Source: Defluviitaleaceae bacterium
GTDB lineage: Bacteria > Bacillota > Clostridia > Lachnospirales > WQUN01
Assembly: GCA_009785605.1 (NCBI GenBank)
Contig: WQVY01000002.1
Span: 1-64,000 of the forward strand
DNA: 64,000 nucleotides
Reading direction: 5' to 3'
Positions 1 through 6,591 of the stretch are shown here, piece after piece. The translations under genes were made by a program, and so were the position numbers. The notes beneath the pieces were generated by a model. The model was not told the DNA's origin and did not search any database. It was given only the letters and a program-made list of their open reading frames with translations. Positions within the stretch are counted from its first letter, which is position 1. Each line of letters begins with the position of its first letter.

Positions 1-254
1 CGCTTCATGTCAAGCGCCATTGCTTGCGAGTTTGATATTTGTACACTTTGGCTATCGCTTGTGTTTGCAGAAGAAAGCAAAAGAAATACAGTAGAATTTT
101 CAACCATTTCTGCATTTGTATCTGTATCTGTATTTGCATCTATGTTTGTATACCAGCATGTCCAGCCATAGTTATACTCTAGCCAGTTTGCTAATGTTTC
201 GGCTTTTGCTGTATCTGCGCTGTTACAACATATATAAATATCTTTTGATTGCAT
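1..254 (-). CDS. TIR-domain protein, N-terminal part (runs off left edge)
   Basis: An open frame reads leftward from ATG at 254 and has no stop before the window edge (84 codons visible). It begins with MQSKDIYICCNSADTAKA, followed by a helix with LANWLE, then WTCWY and a strand with VFLLLSS. This is the order of the TIR fold: first strand with a YI/S-S motif, AxxLxxWLE helix, CWY strand and FLLLLS strand. Bacterial TIR proteins usually bind or cleave NAD+ or act as signalling/immune effectors; the catalytic Glu region lies off-window, so activity cannot be judged. The gene lies just past a terminator-like hairpin whose 3' arm supplies AAAGGGG, 10 nt before the ATG. It is the last visible gene downstream of a proton-channel operon on the same strand. 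The TIR fold call is fairly secure; any role is inference. Confidence 0.7.
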   Translation of the reverse strand, partial: MQSKDIYICCNSADTAKAETLANWLEYNYGWTCWYTNIDANTDTDTNAEMVENSTVFLLLSSANTSDSQSVQISNSQAMALDMK

Positions 255-261
255 TATGCAA

Positions 262-305
262 AAACCCCTTTCAAGGCGATTATATCACATCCTTGAAAGG
301 GGTTT
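262..305 (-). terminator. Hairpin terminator overlapping the TIR gene ribosome binding site
   Basis: A perfect 15-bp inverted repeat (262-276 with 291-305, 14-nt loop) is followed on the minus strand by five T residues. It lies 29 nt past the stop of the 335-808 gene, as expected for intrinsic termination. The 3' arm also contains AAAGGGG, the only plausible Shine-Dalgarno sequence for the TIR gene, so the folded RNA would hide that site. Confidence 0.75.
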
Positions 306-334
306 ACGATGTTTACACTAATTTCATATTTCCA

Positions 335-808
335 TTACCGCTCTGTAAAATAGACTCCGCTTTCACGCATCAAGGCTATTACGTTTTCATATGTTTCTAC
401 TATAGCTTGGTCATCGTGTAGCTCCCACACATATCCTGGTTGATTTAGTTCTTCCAGTATTGGCACTAGCTCGTAGATGCTTATTTGCCGGTCGCCATGA
501 TAAATTTCGCCACGCGTTACCCTTATTATTAGTACAGGGGGGAGTACTTCGTCCTCGCCTGGTATGTTGGCTGTTTCATCTGGGTCGACTTGGGACGTAT
601 CTTGATATTGATTGTCTTGTGCGGTGTACGCGCCGTTATTGTTCCCATTACCATTACTGGTCCCGTTTGTGCCGTCACCATATGCCCAGGGCAGGATGCC
701 GCCGCCAAAGCCAAAATAGCCCGCACCCCAAAACAGTGCTGCTACGCATCCCACAATTGCACAAAAACCTAAGACCTTGCCATAACCTTTTTTCTTCTTC
801 TTTGCCAT
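335..808 (-). CDS. Single-pass membrane protein with ExbD-like outer domain
   Basis: 157 residues: a lysine-rich start (MAKKKKKGYGK), one hydrophobic segment at about 11-35, a Gly/Asn/Gln/Thr-rich linker (about 40-85), and a compact C-terminal domain (about 90-157). The last domain follows the ExbD/TolR outer-domain pattern: a strand VLIIRVTRGEIYHGD, then an ISIYELVPIL helix, a strand with an acidic pair (HDDQA), then an amphipathic helix and a final GVYF strand. The membrane segment has no aspartate, so it probably does not carry protons. It begins 3 nt after the ExbD-like gene, so the two are almost certainly co-translated. It may be an accessory or ligand-sensing subunit of the channel encoded upstream. 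I do not recognise a named family for the full-length protein. Confidence 0.7.
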   Translation of the reverse strand: MAKKKKKGYGKVLGFCAIVGCVAALFWGAGYFGFGGGILPWAYGDGTNGTSNGNGNNNGAYTAQDNQYQDTSQVDPDETANIPGEDEVLPPVLIIRVTRGEIYHGDRQISIYELVPILEELNQPGYVWELHDDQAIVETYENVIALMRESGVYFTER

Positions 809-811
809 GAT

Positions 812-1378
812 CTAACTCATGCCTCCTGTTTGATTATTTGTATCCAACTCTGCAACAACTAGCTGGTTAAACTGCCGCTGTATGTGTATCGCGTTGGCCA
901 CAAGCCTATGGTCTGACATAAATATACTAGAGCTGTCATACCTAAACACTATAACCATCACACTGTTTGCGGCATTTTGAATCTTGTATGCAAGCGCCGT
1001 ATTTAGCTCAAGAGCGGAATTGTCCCTGGCTACAGCGTTCCAGCACAGGTCAACCTGTGTGACATAGGAGTCTGCCTCTATTAGTATCCAGCGATTGTCT
1101 ATGTCATTGCTATCAGAAACTATGCTTACTAATACAATACCTGTGTCTTCTTCTAAGCCCAGCCTAAGCGCGCTATAATCTGCGCCTACTCTCCTTAGAT
1201 ACTCCATCTCATGGTGATGCTCGGCCTTAAACGTGTCTAGCTGTGTTTCAAATGCCTGGCGGGTTTCTTCATAAAACGCATCTACTCGCCCAGCGCTTTG
1301 CACCAGTATCAAAAATAGTAATATGAGTATGACATCAAGTAACGGTGTCAACTCAATGAATATGCTATTCTTCTTCAT
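812..1378 (-). CDS. ExbD/TolR-like proton-channel subunit
   Basis: About 188 residues with one N-terminal membrane helix carrying IELTPLLDVILILLFLIL, the ExbD/TolR signature in which the aspartate after TPLL is the proton-carrying residue. A long charged, probably coiled-coil stretch follows, then an extracytoplasmic domain. In the ExbBD/TolQR/MotAB family this subunit pairs with a ring of MotA/ExbB subunits and converts ion flow into mechanical work. The reading frame is open to a TTG at 1387, but the ATG at 1378 puts the Asp at residue 15, nearer the family norm. It overlaps the end of the ExbB-like gene and is followed after 3 nt by another membrane protein. No peptidoglycan-binding OmpA motif is evident, unlike MotB or ZorB. 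Confidence 0.75.
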   Translation of the reverse strand: MKKNSIFIELTPLLDVILILLFLILVQSAGRVDAFYEETRQAFETQLDTFKAEHHHEMEYLRRVGADYSALRLGLEEDTGIVLVSIVSDSNDIDNRWILIEADSYVTQVDLCWNAVARDNSALELNTALAYKIQNAANSVMVIVFRYDSSSIFMSDHRLVANAIHIQRQFNQLVVAELDTNNQTGGMS

Positions 1379-1985
1379 TGTTTTCAACCATATGGCTTTC
1401 TACAGCTTTACTTGTGTGCGAAGATTCTTGCCGTGCTGTAGATGACCCGCATGTGCATGCAGTATCCAATTTAATTGTTGTCTCCAATTTTTCCATATAA
1501 TCGTCTATCCCGCGGTTGCAGCGCTCTATCCTTGGTGATAGCACACCGTCCAACAATTTGAAAAATATTGCAAAAACCAACCCCCACAATGTAGACGTAA
1601 GGGCCACAAAAAAATTGAGCTGCATATTACCCATATCTTGTACCATAGGCAACAAAGAAATAACTGTACCAAGTATGCCCAGCAGCGGGAATATCCCTGC
1701 CAGGTTGGTGTACATCGTGTAATATTTATCTGATGTCTCGCGCATTTTTCTGAGTTTAATCTTTGTTTGTTTAATTTCTTCTTTTGTGGGCAATGTAGCT
1801 TCGCCTTTTTCTAGCACTTCGTCTGGCAGGTACCCTTTGGTGTGTATCATATTGTATATATTAGTGGTGTGCATCTTTACATACAAAAAATATGCAAGCG
1901 TGCCAATGGCAGTAAGTATAATAACCAAGTCATAACCAAGTAAATTGCTTCTTATTGGGGGGAGAATGTCATAAAAAATCCTCAT
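1365..1985 (-). CDS. MotA/TolQ/ExbB proton-channel family protein
   Basis: 206 residues with three predicted membrane segments (about 18-37, 92-113 and 123-146), the topology of ExbB/TolQ. The second carries GILGTVISLL and the third LTSTLWGLVFAIF, matching the conserved Gly/Thr lined helices that form the ion path. A cytoplasmic loop between helices 1 and 2 is charged, and the C-terminus is a hydrophilic tail. It forms the stator or channel partner of the ExbD-like protein encoded just downstream. It is first in an operon that continues with two ExbD-like proteins and, past a terminator, a TIR protein. The substrate process driven by the channel is unknown. Confidence 0.8.
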   Translation of the reverse strand: MRIFYDILPPIRSNLLGYDLVIILTAIGTLAYFLYVKMHTTNIYNMIHTKGYLPDEVLEKGEATLPTKEEIKQTKIKLRKMRETSDKYYTMYTNLAGIFPLLGILGTVISLLPMVQDMGNMQLNFFVALTSTLWGLVFAIFFKLLDGVLSPRIERCNRGIDDYMEKLETTIKLDTACTCGSSTARQESSHTSKAVESHMVENNEEE

Positions 1986-2064
1986 AACACATTACGCCTC
2001 GTTTTCGTGTAATATTGGCCTGTCATATTGCGGCAAGCTTTATGCAATTTCGCTATTGCCAAAC

Positions 2065-2093
2065 AGTATATGCTATCAATTAGCTCACGGCAA
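2065..2093 (-). promoter_or_regulatory. Sigma-A-type promoter for the proton-channel operon
   Basis: On the minus strand TTGCCG (2088-2093) and TATACT (2065-2070) are separated by 17 nt. Transcription would start near 2058, giving a leader of about 70 nt before the ATG at 1985. It is divergent from the darA promoter. Confidence 0.5.
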
Positions 2094-2122
2094 GTAAATT
2101 AGACGTATTTGTATAAAAGCAT

Positions 2123-2152
2123 TTGACTATTAATGTGCGATATGGCTATAAT
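2123..2152 (+). promoter_or_regulatory. Sigma-A-type promoter for darA-holB-ricT
   Basis: TTGACT (2123-2128), an 18-nt spacer and TATAAT (2147-2152) precede darA by about 40 nt. The position shows that in-frame start codons this far upstream are inside the promoter and are not used. Confidence 0.65.
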
Positions 2153-2194
2153 GTTGGAAATGTTTTACCATGTATTAAAAGGAGGAACTGCGCG

Positions 2195-2533
2195 ATGAAA
2201 CTAGAAAAATTGGTACTGGCTATCATTCAAGACGAAGATGCTTTTCACATTATGGACTTACTAAACGCCAAAGGCTTTGGCGTAACCAAGTTGGCCTCTA
2301 CTGGTGGCTTCTTGCGGGCCGGTAGTACAACACTGGTATGTGGCGTAAGCAAAGACCGCGTGCCAGAGTTGATAGAGGTTATAGAAACAAAATGCAGGAG
2401 CCGCAAGCAGATTACCTCTGTAAATGCCATGAATGTGAATGCAAATGAGAGTTTTGCACCATACCCAGTAGAAGTTACTGTAGGCGGTGCAAATATTTTC
2501 GTACTCAATATTGAGGAATTTATGAGGGTATAA
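2195..2533 (+). CDS. darA: DarA/PstA family c-di-AMP receptor (PII-like)
   Basis: 112 residues, the expected size (about 109) for the YaaQ/DarA/PstA family. It begins MKLEKLVLAIIQDED, then has the ligand loop motif TKLASTGGFLRAGSTTLVCGV, typical of these trimeric PII-like proteins that bind cyclic di-AMP between subunits. Members signal nucleotide second-messenger status to osmolyte or metabolic targets, which are still poorly defined. The start at 2195 is fixed by AAAAGGAGG 8 nt upstream and by the promoter that lies over the earlier in-frame codon. It is first in an operon with holB and ricT, the same neighbourhood as in Bacillus. Confidence 0.9.
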   Translation: MKLEKLVLAIIQDEDAFHIMDLLNAKGFGVTKLASTGGFLRAGSTTLVCGVSKDRVPELIEVIETKCRSRKQITSVNAMNVNANESFAPYPVEVTVGGANIFVLNIEEFMRV

Positions 2534-2537
2534 CCCC

Positions 2538-3368
2538 TTGTACCCCATGAGTGAGCTTCCTATTGCCTTAAGCGGCGACATAGCCCAGCTAACGGTTGGC
2601 CATGCCTATATTATTGAGGGAGGACTCCCGGACAGGATTAATATAGGCCACGCATTTGCCAAAAGGCTCAACTGCCTAGATGCATTACCCGGCAGCATAA
2701 GTGCATGTGACACATGCCTAAGTTGTCGTGTATTAGAAAGCGGAAACCACCCTGATATTTTTTTTGTAAAGGGTACAAAAGCCACAGGCATTGGCGTCGA
2801 CGATGTACGCGATCAGATTGTGTCGCCTATGGCAACCCAGCCATTTAAATATAGATACAAGGTTTTTATCATAGATAAAGCAGAAACTTTAACCCCTGCG
2901 GCGCAGAACGCTTTGCTCAAGACTATTGAGGAGCCTGCGCCATATGGGGTATTTTTATTCCTTGCAGCACATGTGCATACATTGTTGCCTACTTTGCTTT
3001 CAAGGTGCGTACTGGTCAAACTGGGCGAGACAGAAGATATCCCGGACCTAGAAGCACAAGCCCTAGCCGAAGAAATTGCCTCTACAATAGCCGACATGGA
3101 CGTGCTTGACGCAATATTATTATACCGCCGCTTTGAGCCATATAAAGAATCGCGGGAATCTACTGCAAACATGTTGGATATGCTATATTTATCTTATGCA
3201 AGACGTGTGACTCAAGCAGCACTAATGGGCGAAAAAATCCAAAATATTTGGTATGATAGCATAGCTGCAATACAGCACACCAAGCAGGTGCTGGCCCAAA
3301 ACGGGAATTTTCAATTAGCTATTGAGTTAATGTTACTAAAACTTAGCGGTATAAAGGAGAACACATGA
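2538..3368 (+). CDS. holB: DNA polymerase III delta' subunit (clamp loader)
   Basis: 276 residues. The N-terminal AAA+ domain has the zinc-binding cluster CDTCLSCRVLESGNHPD (Cys57, 60 and 63), then KVFIIDKAETLTPAAQNALLKTIEEP, in which the segment before TIEEP is the SRC-family sensor and linker typical of DnaX/HolB, and LLPTLLSRC with the conserved SRC motif. The Walker A site is degenerate, as expected for delta', which does not hydrolyse ATP. It acts in the replicative clamp loader with DnaX and HolA. Start choice: GAGGG at 2524-2528 fits the TTG at 2538; the ATG at 2547 is the alternative. It overlaps ricT by 4 nt (ATGA). Confidence 0.88.
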   Translation: MYPMSELPIALSGDIAQLTVGHAYIIEGGLPDRINIGHAFAKRLNCLDALPGSISACDTCLSCRVLESGNHPDIFFVKGTKATGIGVDDVRDQIVSPMATQPFKYRYKVFIIDKAETLTPAAQNALLKTIEEPAPYGVFLFLAAHVHTLLPTLLSRCVLVKLGETEDIPDLEAQALAEEIASTIADMDVLDAILLYRRFEPYKESRESTANMLDMLYLSYARRVTQAALMGEKIQNIWYDSIAAIQHTKQVLAQNGNFQLAIELMLLKLSGIKENT

Positions 3369-4237
3369 TAATTGTAGGTGTACGTTTTAAAAATGCAGGG
3401 CGTATTTATTATTTCGACCCATGCGGGATGGAAATCCCTCAAGATACAGCCGTAATTGTAGAAACTATTAGGGGTGCAGGATATGGCATTGTTGCCCTGT
3501 CTAACCGGGAAGCCAATGTAAGCAGCCTACAACAGCCGATACGCAAGGTGCTTAGGGTAGCCACCCCAGCAGACGAAGCCCAAGAAGAAGCAAACCGCAA
3601 ACGTGAAGACGATGCCCGCGAAACATGCCACGAAAAAATAAAAGAGCATGGGCTAGATATGCACCTTGTAGATGTGGAGCTGGCTTTTGACCTTAGCAAG
3701 ATTATATTTTATTTCACAGCCGATGGCCGAGTAGACTTCCGCGAATTGGTAAAGGATTTAGCAGCTACATTTAGGATGAGGATAGAACTTAGGCAAATTG
3801 GCGTAAGAGACGAAGCCAAAGCCCTTAGTGGTATTGGTATATGCGGGCGCGGTATATGTTGCGCTACGTTTTTGGATGAGTTCCAACCGGTATCTATAAA
3901 AATGGCAAAGGACCAAGGGCTAAGCCTTAACCCAGCCAAGATTTCTGGCCTGTGCGGGCGCCTTATGTGCTGCCTCAAGTATGAAGAATCTACCTACAAT
4001 GAACTAAATAAAAACATGCCCGGTGTTGGAGACTTGGTACGCACCCCCGATGGCGACGGCGAAGTAATAAACGTAAACATACTACGCCAGACAGCAAAGG
4101 TAGCTGTTAAGAAAAAACCCAACGAAGACCCAACAACAGCCGCATATACAGCAGAGCAGATAACAATCTTAGAAAGACGCCCCCAATGCGACAGAGGGTG
4201 CAAGTGCGGGTCATGTAAGGGGCATCATAAGGCATAG
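3365..4237 (+). CDS. ricT: RicT/YaaT PSP1-domain protein
   Basis: 290 residues with the PSP1 domain that defines the family. Cysteine motifs GICGRGICCATFL and GLCGRLMCCLKYE are conserved in the RicT proteins, which hold iron-sulfur clusters in a complex with RicA and RicF that stimulates RNase Y-dependent RNA maturation in Bacillus and affects sporulation and biofilm formation. An extra Cys-rich tail (QCDRGCKCGSCKGHH) ends the protein. The ATG overlaps the holB stop by 4 nt, giving coupled translation. Functions of the Clostridial members are extrapolated. Confidence 0.87.
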   Translation: MIIVGVRFKNAGRIYYFDPCGMEIPQDTAVIVETIRGAGYGIVALSNREANVSSLQQPIRKVLRVATPADEAQEEANRKREDDARETCHEKIKEHGLDMHLVDVELAFDLSKIIFYFTADGRVDFRELVKDLAATFRMRIELRQIGVRDEAKALSGIGICGRGICCATFLDEFQPVSIKMAKDQGLSLNPAKISGLCGRLMCCLKYEESTYNELNKNMPGVGDLVRTPDGDGEVINVNILRQTAKVAVKKKPNEDPTTAAYTAEQITILERRPQCDRGCKCGSCKGHHKA

Positions 4238-4354
4238 GCTTTGGGTGATGGCTTTGATGGCAGTCATACATTGCCGGTTTTGATACAAATGATAAAGGCG
4301 ATATTTCTAGTTAATTGGCTATAGTTATAGCTTATAAGTCTAATCTAAAGGGAC

Positions 4355-5806
4355 ATGATTAATTGTATGCAAAATTTCATACATGATTTGAAGACTAGGG
4401 TGCTAAGTCTAAAGCAGCGGATAACTTCCATTGACATGACAACCGGCAAGCCCTGGAAGAAGCTGCTTCTATTTACGCTGCCGTTATTGTTGGGCAATGT
4501 GTTTCAACAATTGTTTAGCACTGTAGATGCAATAATGCTTGGGCATTTTGTTGGCGACCATGCATTGGCGGCGGTTGGCAGTACTATGTCGATATTTTTC
4601 TTGGTAATGGTGCTAATGATGGGTATTTCTATGGGGGCCGGTGTCATGGTTGCCCAGTATTTTGGTGCCAAAAGCCGGGAGGATTTATCATACACCATTG
4701 GCACATGCATCACCCTAACGGTTATGCTGGGCGGGTTTATCATGGTTGTAGGCCCGCAGCTAACACGGCCATTGTTGATATTTTTAAACACGCCACCAGA
4801 AATATTGGACTATGCAGTTACATATATAAATGTCGTACTAATTGGCGTACTTGGCATGAGTTATTTTAATATGCTTTCTGGCATACTTAGGGGTGTTGGG
4901 GATGCTTTTTCACCTCTTTTATTTTTGATTTTTGCGTCTTTGTTAAATATTGTGCTTAATTTCTTGTTTATTGGTGTGCTTGGCTGGGGGATGTTTGGGG
5001 CCGCTTTTGGCACGGTGTTGACCCAGTCTATTAGCGCGCTATTGTGTCTGTGGCGGCTATTGCTTATGACAGATATATTTGACATGGGCCGCAAATTTTT
5101 GGTACCTAAAAAGAAATATGTACAGCAGGTTATGAAGTTGGGCTTACCCACCGGCGCGTCACAGGCTGTGTTTGCAGTAGCAATGATGGTTGTACAGCCG
5201 TTGGCAAATAGGTTTGGGTATATGTTTTTAGCTTCTAATATTATTGTGATGAAGGTAGACGGCTTTGTAATGATGCCCAATTTCTCATTTGGTAATGCCA
5301 TGACTGTATTCGCAGGGCAAAATATGGGTGCGGGCAAGGTTGAAAGAGTCGCAAAGGGCACAAAAGAATGTATTTTTATGGCCCTTGGGGTTGCGGCTAT
5401 TATGGTTTTGGGGATTTTGCTGTTTGGGCGGCAGATTGCGGGATTGTTTACCCAGACAGAAGAAGTACTGGTTATGAGCCTACGTTTTTTGCGGATTTTG
5501 GCTTTTGGATACTTAGCATTTTCTATAAGCATGGTGCTTTGGGGGACTATACGTGGTAGCGGCGACGCTATTACGCCTATGTTTGCTTCTTTAATAAACA
5601 CTATTGTTATACGTGTTCCGCTTGCATATTTGCTTGTTTATATCATGGATGACCCAGTGGCCTTGATATATTCGCTACTTATATCATGGACCACTATAAC
5701 TATACTGTCCGGGGTCTGCTATCGTATAGGGCGCTGGCGTACTACAGGGTTGGTAAAGGCAAAGTCTAAAGAAGACAATCAAGAGCGCGAGTGCAGCGAG
5801 GTATAG
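4355..5806 (+). CDS. MATE family multidrug/metabolite efflux transporter
   Basis: 483 residues with about 12 hydrophobic segments in two pseudo-symmetric halves. The N-terminal half begins PWKKLLLFTLPLLLGNVFQQ and DAIMLGHFVGDHALAAVG, a very typical MATE opening; the second half starts near VMKLGLPTGASQAVF. MATE proteins export drugs or metabolites in exchange for Na+ or H+. The substrate cannot be told from sequence. ATG at 4355 has AAAGGG only 3 nt upstream; starts at 4367 or 4436 (MTTGKPWKK) are possible. Its 3' end overlaps the convergent YhhN gene by 28 bp. The 117 bp before it hold no clear promoter, only the sequence TTAATTGGCTATAG that resembles the end of the palindromic element at 48456. 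Confidence 0.88.
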   Translation: MINCMQNFIHDLKTRVLSLKQRITSIDMTTGKPWKKLLLFTLPLLLGNVFQQLFSTVDAIMLGHFVGDHALAAVGSTMSIFFLVMVLMMGISMGAGVMVAQYFGAKSREDLSYTIGTCITLTVMLGGFIMVVGPQLTRPLLIFLNTPPEILDYAVTYINVVLIGVLGMSYFNMLSGILRGVGDAFSPLLFLIFASLLNIVLNFLFIGVLGWGMFGAAFGTVLTQSISALLCLWRLLLMTDIFDMGRKFLVPKKKYVQQVMKLGLPTGASQAVFAVAMMVVQPLANRFGYMFLASNIIVMKVDGFVMMPNFSFGNAMTVFAGQNMGAGKVERVAKGTKECIFMALGVAAIMVLGILLFGRQIAGLFTQTEEVLVMSLRFLRILAFGYLAFSISMVLWGTIRGSGDAITPMFASLINTIVIRVPLAYLLVYIMDDPVALIYSLLISWTTITILSGVCYRIGRWRTTGLVKAKSKEDNQERECSEV

Positions 5807-6357
5807 TCCACCGCGCTAACCGCCAACAGCGCTTGTGATGGCAAGTAAAATACCCATATAAGCGGGAATATACTAGTAAGCCATGACGGCGCACCCATAT
5901 AAAACGGTAAATTAAACAAAAACACACATAAATCACATGCCGCAAATAACAAAAGGCCCGCTATAACCAGCACACGATTGTGCCGGACATAGCGGGCGCT
6001 TACATATATATTTGTGATAAACAATGCGGCATACACACCAGCAACCAAGTAAATATTGGCTAAAACAAAAGCCAACCCAACCACCGGCACCACAGCCAAA
6101 GGCAAACATCGCCACAATCTACATCTGTCACTGGTATCAGTATCATATACCGCCCGCATAATGTATGCCATATGTGCAAAGCAAAACACTGCAACACCCA
6201 TCAAGTGAATGTTGTGTAGGACCAAAAAATAATCCGCACCAACAGTAGCGGCCAGCGCCAATACCAACCATAGCCAATCCTTCTTAGACCGGCATGTGAA
6301 ATATGACACCAGTGCCACAACAAGACATAGTACAACGAAAATAAACTTTAATGTCAT
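5779..6357 (-). CDS. YhhN/TMEM86-like membrane protein (lysoplasmalogenase family)
   Basis: 192 residues from the ATG at 6357, almost entirely hydrophobic with about eight membrane segments. The family's acidic residues are seen in TVGADYFLVL and in AACDLCVFLFN, and the C-terminal FYLPSQALLAVS is typical. The only tested family members hydrolyse the vinyl-ether bond of lysoplasmalogens; many anaerobic Clostridia make plasmalogens, so the role is plausible but not shown. The start is set by GCAGGG 6 nt before the ATG and by a TGATG overlap with a 36-residue ORF upstream, which implies translational coupling. Confidence 0.65.
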   Translation of the reverse strand: MTLKFIFVVLCLVVALVSYFTCRSKKDWLWLVLALAATVGADYFLVLHNIHLMGVAVFCFAHMAYIMRAVYDTDTSDRCRLWRCLPLAVVPVVGLAFVLANIYLVAGVYAALFITNIYVSARYVRHNRVLVIAGLLLFAACDLCVFLFNLPFYMGAPSWLTSIFPLIWVFYLPSQALLAVSAVDYTSLHSRS

Positions 6358-6467
6358 CAAAAGCCCTGCATAAACCCAGCCAACGTACCAAAAACCATTA
6401 CGATGACAATAATAATACATACAATTACCGCAAACACCCTCTTGTACCTTCTAAAAAAACGCTTCAT
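6357..6467 (-). CDS. 36-residue single-span membrane peptide
   Basis: A short ORF with a near-perfect AGGAGG 5 nt before its ATG. It encodes MKRFFRRYKRVFAVIV followed by a strongly hydrophobic stretch (CIIIVIVMVFGTLAGF) and ends MQGF. Basic residues before one membrane helix suggest an N-in orientation. Its stop overlaps the YhhN start (TGATG), so the two are likely translated together. Size and layout recall DUF4044/Prli42-type small membrane proteins of Firmicutes, but the match is only by general character and I would not name it. Confidence 0.6.
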   Translation of the reverse strand: MKRFFRRYKRVFAVIVCIIIVIVMVFGTLAGFMQGF

Positions 6468-6591
6468 CTTTGCCTCCTGTATATCCGTCTCCACCATGTC
6501 CATGTACGGAGCGGTATCTGTTTTATTTTACCCATATTTAACCCTAAAATCCGCGAAGATTCAAGCTTGACTGCTAAAATTAATTATATTT

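Noticed and set aside
116-421. A 101-codon plus-strand frame near the left edge.
   Set aside because: It is the shadow of the TIR gene and the terminator on the other strand; repetitive Leu/Tyr content and no ribosome site.
335-1985. Calling the proton-channel operon a Zorya defence system.
   Set aside because: ZorB-type peptidoglycan-binding and the ZorC/D/E effectors are absent; only the MotA/ExbB-like part agrees.
4305-4335. TTAATTGGCTATAG before the MATE gene as another MITE copy.
   Set aside because: Only one end is present; no matching inverted end nearby, so at most a remnant.
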